Source of the DNA: Pseudomonadota bacterium
Lineage (GTDB): Bacteria; Pseudomonadota; Alphaproteobacteria; Acetobacterales; Acetobacteraceae
DNA: 9,342 nucleotides
Reading direction: 5' to 3'
Assembly (NCBI GenBank): GCA_021779655.1
Contig: JAJYAF010000059.1
Coordinates: 1 to 9,342, forward strand
Both the position numbers and the translations under genes were made by a program. This document shows positions 6,331-9,342 of this stretch, in pieces. Position 1 is the stretch's first letter; each line of letters opens with the position of its first letter. The notes beneath the pieces are model-generated. The model was not told the DNA's origin. It ran no database searches and worked only from the letters and a program-made list of their open reading frames with translations.

Positions 6331-7347
6331 CTACCGCTCTATCGCAGCTTCCCATTGTTCCATTACGGCCCGGATTGCTGTAACAAAAGCCAGGGGCTGA
6401 TCAAGCATCAAATGATGATGAGCGTGCGGAACCGCTATCATTGGAATGTTTCCTCCCCCAAGCCGATGAACATAGGCGCGTGATTCATCTGTGAACAAGC
6501 GGCTTTGCTCGCCATAGATAATCGCCTTCTTTTCCGGGACCGCCACGAGCTTTGAGCCAATCGTGTAGGATTCGTCGGTCCTGTTGAATATGTTCGGCGA
6601 AAATTTCCAACGCCAGCCATCCTGTACCTGGAGGAGCGAGTGGTATGCCATATATTCCAGCAAAAATGGCTCAGCCACAGGTTGATCAGGCGATAAAATA
6701 TACCGGTCACGTGCCATCTGGTATTCCGGATATACATGCACCGGCTTATTGGGATTAAACGGTCTGGGGCGGATCCGGCTGGTCTTTCTAAACTCTTCCA
6801 ATATCTCAGGCGGCAAGGTCATCATGTCGCAGATGATTAGGCCTTCAAAGCACTTTGGGGCTGCGTCCGCCGCTTCCAGCGCCACGCAACCGCCGAAACT
6901 ATGGGCAACGACAACCGGCTTGCGTCCCGAATCGAAAAGTCCAAGCTCCTTGCTGATAGCAATCATTTCCTGCCCGTGCACCGCAAGACTGGACTCTTCT
7001 CGAGCGCTGCTATCCCCCATACCCGAGAGATCATAAGCAATCACATCGTACCGGCTGGCAAAAAAAGGCGCTATAAACGCATAACAGCGGGCGTGCGAAA
7101 GAAAACCATGGGCCATTAATAGCGGTGGATTTCCGCGCTTTCCCCACCGGAAATAATGAAGTCTCGCATTGGCAACCTCAACATACCCTTCTTCACGTGG
7201 TACCGACAGCGCATCGATAAACCATTTCGGCAAAACTTCGGTTTTCGGCGCCCACAGCTTATGAATATCGACAAGGCCGTTAACTACACTGCTAGACAAC
7301 GTCCGAATCCTATCTTCACAAACGACAACCAACGATAGCAGCCTCAC
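6331..7347 (-). CDS. Alpha/beta hydrolase, probable esterase or lactonase
   Basis: The product is up to 338 residues, an alpha/beta-hydrolase fold enzyme. LHYFRWG precedes the oxyanion-hole HG in MAHGFLSHAR (H80-G81). YDLSGMGDS is at about 105-113. The nucleophile elbow is AHSFGG with Ser150; it has Ala rather than Gly in the first small position, which the fold tolerates. YGEQSRLFTDES (about 278-289) carries acid candidates, and a His-rich HAHHHLMLDQP (308-318) supplies the catalytic His. There is no signal peptide, so it is cytosolic. It follows the Baeyer-Villiger-type monooxygenase by 34 bases, which suggests hydrolysis of the ester or lactone made there. The start is uncertain. The GTG at 7347 gives the longest frame but lacks a ribosome site; the TTG at 7299 (LSSSVVNGL) has AGGA 8 bases upstream and would drop 16 residues. 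Base composition is lower in GC than the synthetase gene downstream. Confidence 0.88.
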   Translation of the reverse strand: MRLLSLVVVCEDRIRTLSSSVVNGLVDIHKLWAPKTEVLPKWFIDALSVPREEGYVEVANARLHYFRWGKRGNPPLLMAHGFLSHARCYAFIAPFFASRYDVIAYDLSGMGDSSAREESSLAVHGQEMIAISKELGLFDSGRKPVVVAHSFGGCVALEAADAAPKCFEGLIICDMMTLPPEILEEFRKTSRIRPRPFNPNKPVHVYPEYQMARDRYILSPDQPVAEPFLLEYMAYHSLLQVQDGWRWKFSPNIFNRTDESYTIGSKLVAVPEKKAIIYGEQSRLFTDESRAYVHRLGGGNIPMIAVPHAHHHLMLDQPLAFVTAIRAVMEQWEAAIER

Positions 7348-7381
7348 AAATTACAGGCCATACAGAAAGGTAAAAATTCTT

Positions 7382-8887
7382 CTATTTGAATTGAAAAACA
7401 GGGTCGTTAAAATCTATCATGGGAAAAATGTTCTTATCATTCCAATAGTCTTGTGTATGCATCCATTCCGGCTTGTTCAGGCGGTGCGGTAATAAATGCG
7501 CGCCGCGCCGTATGTAGCCCGGGTCAAAATCTTGTTCTTGCAGCCATTCCAGCTTTGGTTCATCTTGATCTTCGGCCCGCAAAGCCGGCACGACCGATTG
7601 GTATCCCTGGTCATGCATATAGGTAAAAAGCCGGCAGACAAAGCCCGCGATAAGGTCGGCCCGCAAAGTCCACGAAGCGCGGAAATAGCCGAAGACCCAA
7701 ACCAGATTAGGCACCCCAGTAAACATCATGCCACGATACGTTATCGTATCATGGAAATCTAATTTTCTCCCGTCGATAGTAAAATCGATATCACCCAGAG
7801 GGCAGATATTAAATCCCGTGGCGGCTACGATTAAATCGGCTTCTAGATGCCTTCCGGATTTTAATTCCAGCCCCCTTTCATCAAAATAATCGATTTCATC
7901 GGTTACAACCGAAGCTTTCCCATTACTGATACACTTGAATAAATCCCCATCCGGCACGAACGCAAGTCGCTGCTGCCATGGCCGATAGCGAGGTGTAAAA
8001 TGCGCCATATCAAATCCAGCCGGGAGCTGAGCTTTAACCAACCCTAGAAGCTCCTCGCGAACCTTATCTGGCTCTGCGCTGCAGCGCCGCGCAAAAACAT
8101 CCTGATCGAACAAGATTTTTTTTCGGACTATCTCATGAATCCATGATTCATCGATTCCTAGCTTACGCAACTCCTCCGCAAGTTCGATCTGGTTGCGCCC
8201 AGAGAAGAAATATGTCGGGGATCGCTGTAAAATCGTTATGTGCTTTGCAGTACCGGCCATGGCCGGTACAATTGTCGCGGCCGTTGCACCGGAACCGATC
8301 ACGATAACCTCTTTATCCTTGTAATCGAGCGATTCTGGCCATTCCTCGGCGTGAACGAAAGCTCCTTGAAATCGCTCCACACCTTCCCAATCAGGTGTGT
8401 AACCGTTGCGATGACGATAATATCCTTGCGCCATATACAGGAATCGCGTTCTAATCTTAAAATTGTCATTCCTGTCCGTCCGCCGGCCATTTAGGAGCCA
8501 CCTATTTGAGTCGCTGTCCCAAGCGGCGTCCACTACCTTATGATTGTAATGGATGTACCTATCTAGCTGATTTTCCTTAATCACCTCGTTCATATATTTA
8601 AGAATTTCATCGGCCGTCGCGATCGGCTTTCCTGTCCATGGCTTGAAAGAATAGCCGAAAGTGTGGAGATCGGAGTCGGACCGAATTCCGGGATAGTTAT
8701 GGGTTCGCCATGTTCCGCCGAAATCAGATAGTGATTCCAGAATGATTATTTTCAGTTCGGGGTGTTCTTTGCGCAGATGATAGCCCGCACTGATACCTGA
8801 AATTCCAGCGCCCACGATTATCATATCGTAAACGTCAACGTCGAACGCGTTAGAAGGATCAATCGCTGGGGCTGACATCTCGTTCAT
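7382..8887 (-). CDS. Flavin-containing monooxygenase, EthA-like / type I Baeyer-Villiger monooxygenase
   Basis: The product is 501 residues from the chosen start. Residue positions follow this start: the FAD-binding GAGISG at 26-31 in DMIIVGAGISGISAGYHLR, GGTW at 57-60 followed by YPGIRSDSDLHTFGY, the Baeyer-Villiger fingerprint F-x-G-x3-H-x3-W-P at 173-184 (FQGAFVHAEEWP), and the NADPH-binding GSGATA at 198-203, followed by HITILQRSPTYF. The IRSDSD stretch is typical of the EthA group. Such enzymes insert oxygen next to a ketone carbonyl (NADPH, O2, FAD), giving an ester or lactone; some also oxidise sulfur. The ATG at 8887 (MNEMSAPAID) is chosen because AGGTG lies 7 bases before it. An in-frame ATG at 8911 would add 8 residues but has no ribosome site. 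It lies between the alcohol dehydrogenase and the hydrolase genes, as expected for a ketone-breaking step. Composition is AT-rich compared with the dehydrogenase upstream. Confidence 0.94.
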   Translation of the reverse strand: MNEMSAPAIDPSNAFDVDVYDMIIVGAGISGISAGYHLRKEHPELKIIILESLSDFGGTWRTHNYPGIRSDSDLHTFGYSFKPWTGKPIATADEILKYMNEVIKENQLDRYIHYNHKVVDAAWDSDSNRWLLNGRRTDRNDNFKIRTRFLYMAQGYYRHRNGYTPDWEGVERFQGAFVHAEEWPESLDYKDKEVIVIGSGATAATIVPAMAGTAKHITILQRSPTYFFSGRNQIELAEELRKLGIDESWIHEIVRKKILFDQDVFARRCSAEPDKVREELLGLVKAQLPAGFDMAHFTPRYRPWQQRLAFVPDGDLFKCISNGKASVVTDEIDYFDERGLELKSGRHLEADLIVAATGFNICPLGDIDFTIDGRKLDFHDTITYRGMMFTGVPNLVWVFGYFRASWTLRADLIAGFVCRLFTYMHDQGYQSVVPALRAEDQDEPKLEWLQEQDFDPGYIRRGAHLLPHRLNKPEWMHTQDYWNDKNIFPMIDFNDPVFQFK

Positions 8888-8923
8888 TAACTTACACCTG
8901 AAAAAAGCCATTAACGGGGCTGC

Positions 8924-9342
8924 TTAAAACTTCGTGATGATGGTGAAGCCCTCGGTCTTGAAGTCGCTCATCGCCTTCAGCACCTCGTTGACATCTTCCA
9001 GCGCCACTTCGCGGGTGATCAGAGATTTCGGGTTGAGCCGCTTGGTGGAGATGAGCGCCAGCAGCCCGGCATAATCCGGATGCGGGTTGCCGATGCTGCC
9101 GACGAATTCCAGCTCCATCGCCGTGAACACGTCCACCGGCAGCGACACCATCCCCGCCTCGGCCTTGGTGGTAAGGCCGATCTGCACATGGCGGCCGCCG
9201 CGCCGCAGGCAAAGCGCGGAGTTGAGAATCGTCTCGCCGATGCCCAGCGCCTCGATGGAGGAATGGGCGCCGCCCTTGGTGATCTCCTTGATCGCCGCCG
9301 GCACGTTGTTGCTCTTGCCGTTGACGACCGCGACCGCGCCCT
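8924..9342 (-). CDS. Zinc-type (MDR) alcohol dehydrogenase, C-terminal part (5' end beyond the right edge)
   Basis: The frame enters at the right edge and ends with TAA at 8924-8926, showing the last 138 residues. These are the end of the Rossmann domain and the C-terminal part of a medium-chain dehydrogenase: GAVAVVNGKSNN, GGAHSSIEALGIGETILNSA, CLRRGGRHVQIGL, then MELEFVGSIGNPHPDYAGLL, and a tail with SLITREVALEDVNEVLKAMS. The zinc-binding and catalytic residues lie in the missing N-terminal half, so zinc dependence is assumed from the family. It oxidises or reduces an alcohol/ketone or aldehyde pair with NAD(P). The stop lies 36 bases before the chosen monooxygenase start, so co-transcription is likely. 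It could supply the ketone for that enzyme or oxidise the alcohol released by the hydrolase. Its high GC (about 68% in 9181-9240) contrasts with the monooxygenase next to it. Confidence 0.9.
   Translation of the reverse strand, partial: GAVAVVNGKSNNVPAAIKEITKGGAHSSIEALGIGETILNSALCLRRGGRHVQIGLTTKAEAGMVSLPVDVFTAMELEFVGSIGNPHPDYAGLLALISTKRLNPKSLITREVALEDVNEVLKAMSDFKTEGFTIITKF

Noticed and set aside
1..9342. CRISPR array, tRNA, rRNA, riboswitch or defence system
   Set aside because: No spaced direct repeats, no tRNA-like cloverleaf, and no protein of a known defence family was seen on either strand.

Overview
The window reads as part of the genome or plasmid of a GC-rich proteobacterium, most likely an alphaproteobacterium. 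I infer this from codon use, from an IS701-type transposase remnant common in that class, and from the gene families; no ribosomal or housekeeping marker is present to confirm it. All convincing genes lie on the minus strand, so the cluster reads from the right edge to the left.

Right to centre (9342 down to 1643) is a tightly spaced catabolic gene set. In order of transcription it holds: the C-terminal part of a zinc-type alcohol dehydrogenase (cut by the right edge); a flavin monooxygenase of the EthA/type I Baeyer-Villiger type; an alpha/beta hydrolase; a fused ADP-forming acyl-CoA synthetase; a thiolase-like protein lacking the usual nucleophilic cysteine; a DUF35 zinc-ribbon/OB-fold partner; and an SDR dehydrogenase. 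The gene order matches a plausible reaction order: alcohol to ketone, ketone to ester or lactone, ester to alcohol plus acid, acid to acyl-CoA, then oxidation and carbon-carbon cleavage of the acyl-CoA. The substrate cannot be read from the sequence; a ketone, terpenoid or alicyclic compound would fit.

The monooxygenase and hydrolase genes (about 6330-8900) are clearly more AT-rich than the genes on both sides, so the cluster looks like a mosaic assembled from different sources.

The left part (about 509-1642) has no large intact gene. It contains the degraded C-terminal end of an IS701-type transposase on the plus strand, the apparent ruin of a membrane-protein gene on the minus strand, and an apparently intact 56-codon cysteine-rich small ORF. 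The left edge (1-508) holds the N-terminal 169 residues of a GntR/FCD-family regulator. It points the same way as the catabolic genes and may control them, but the decayed stretch separates the two.
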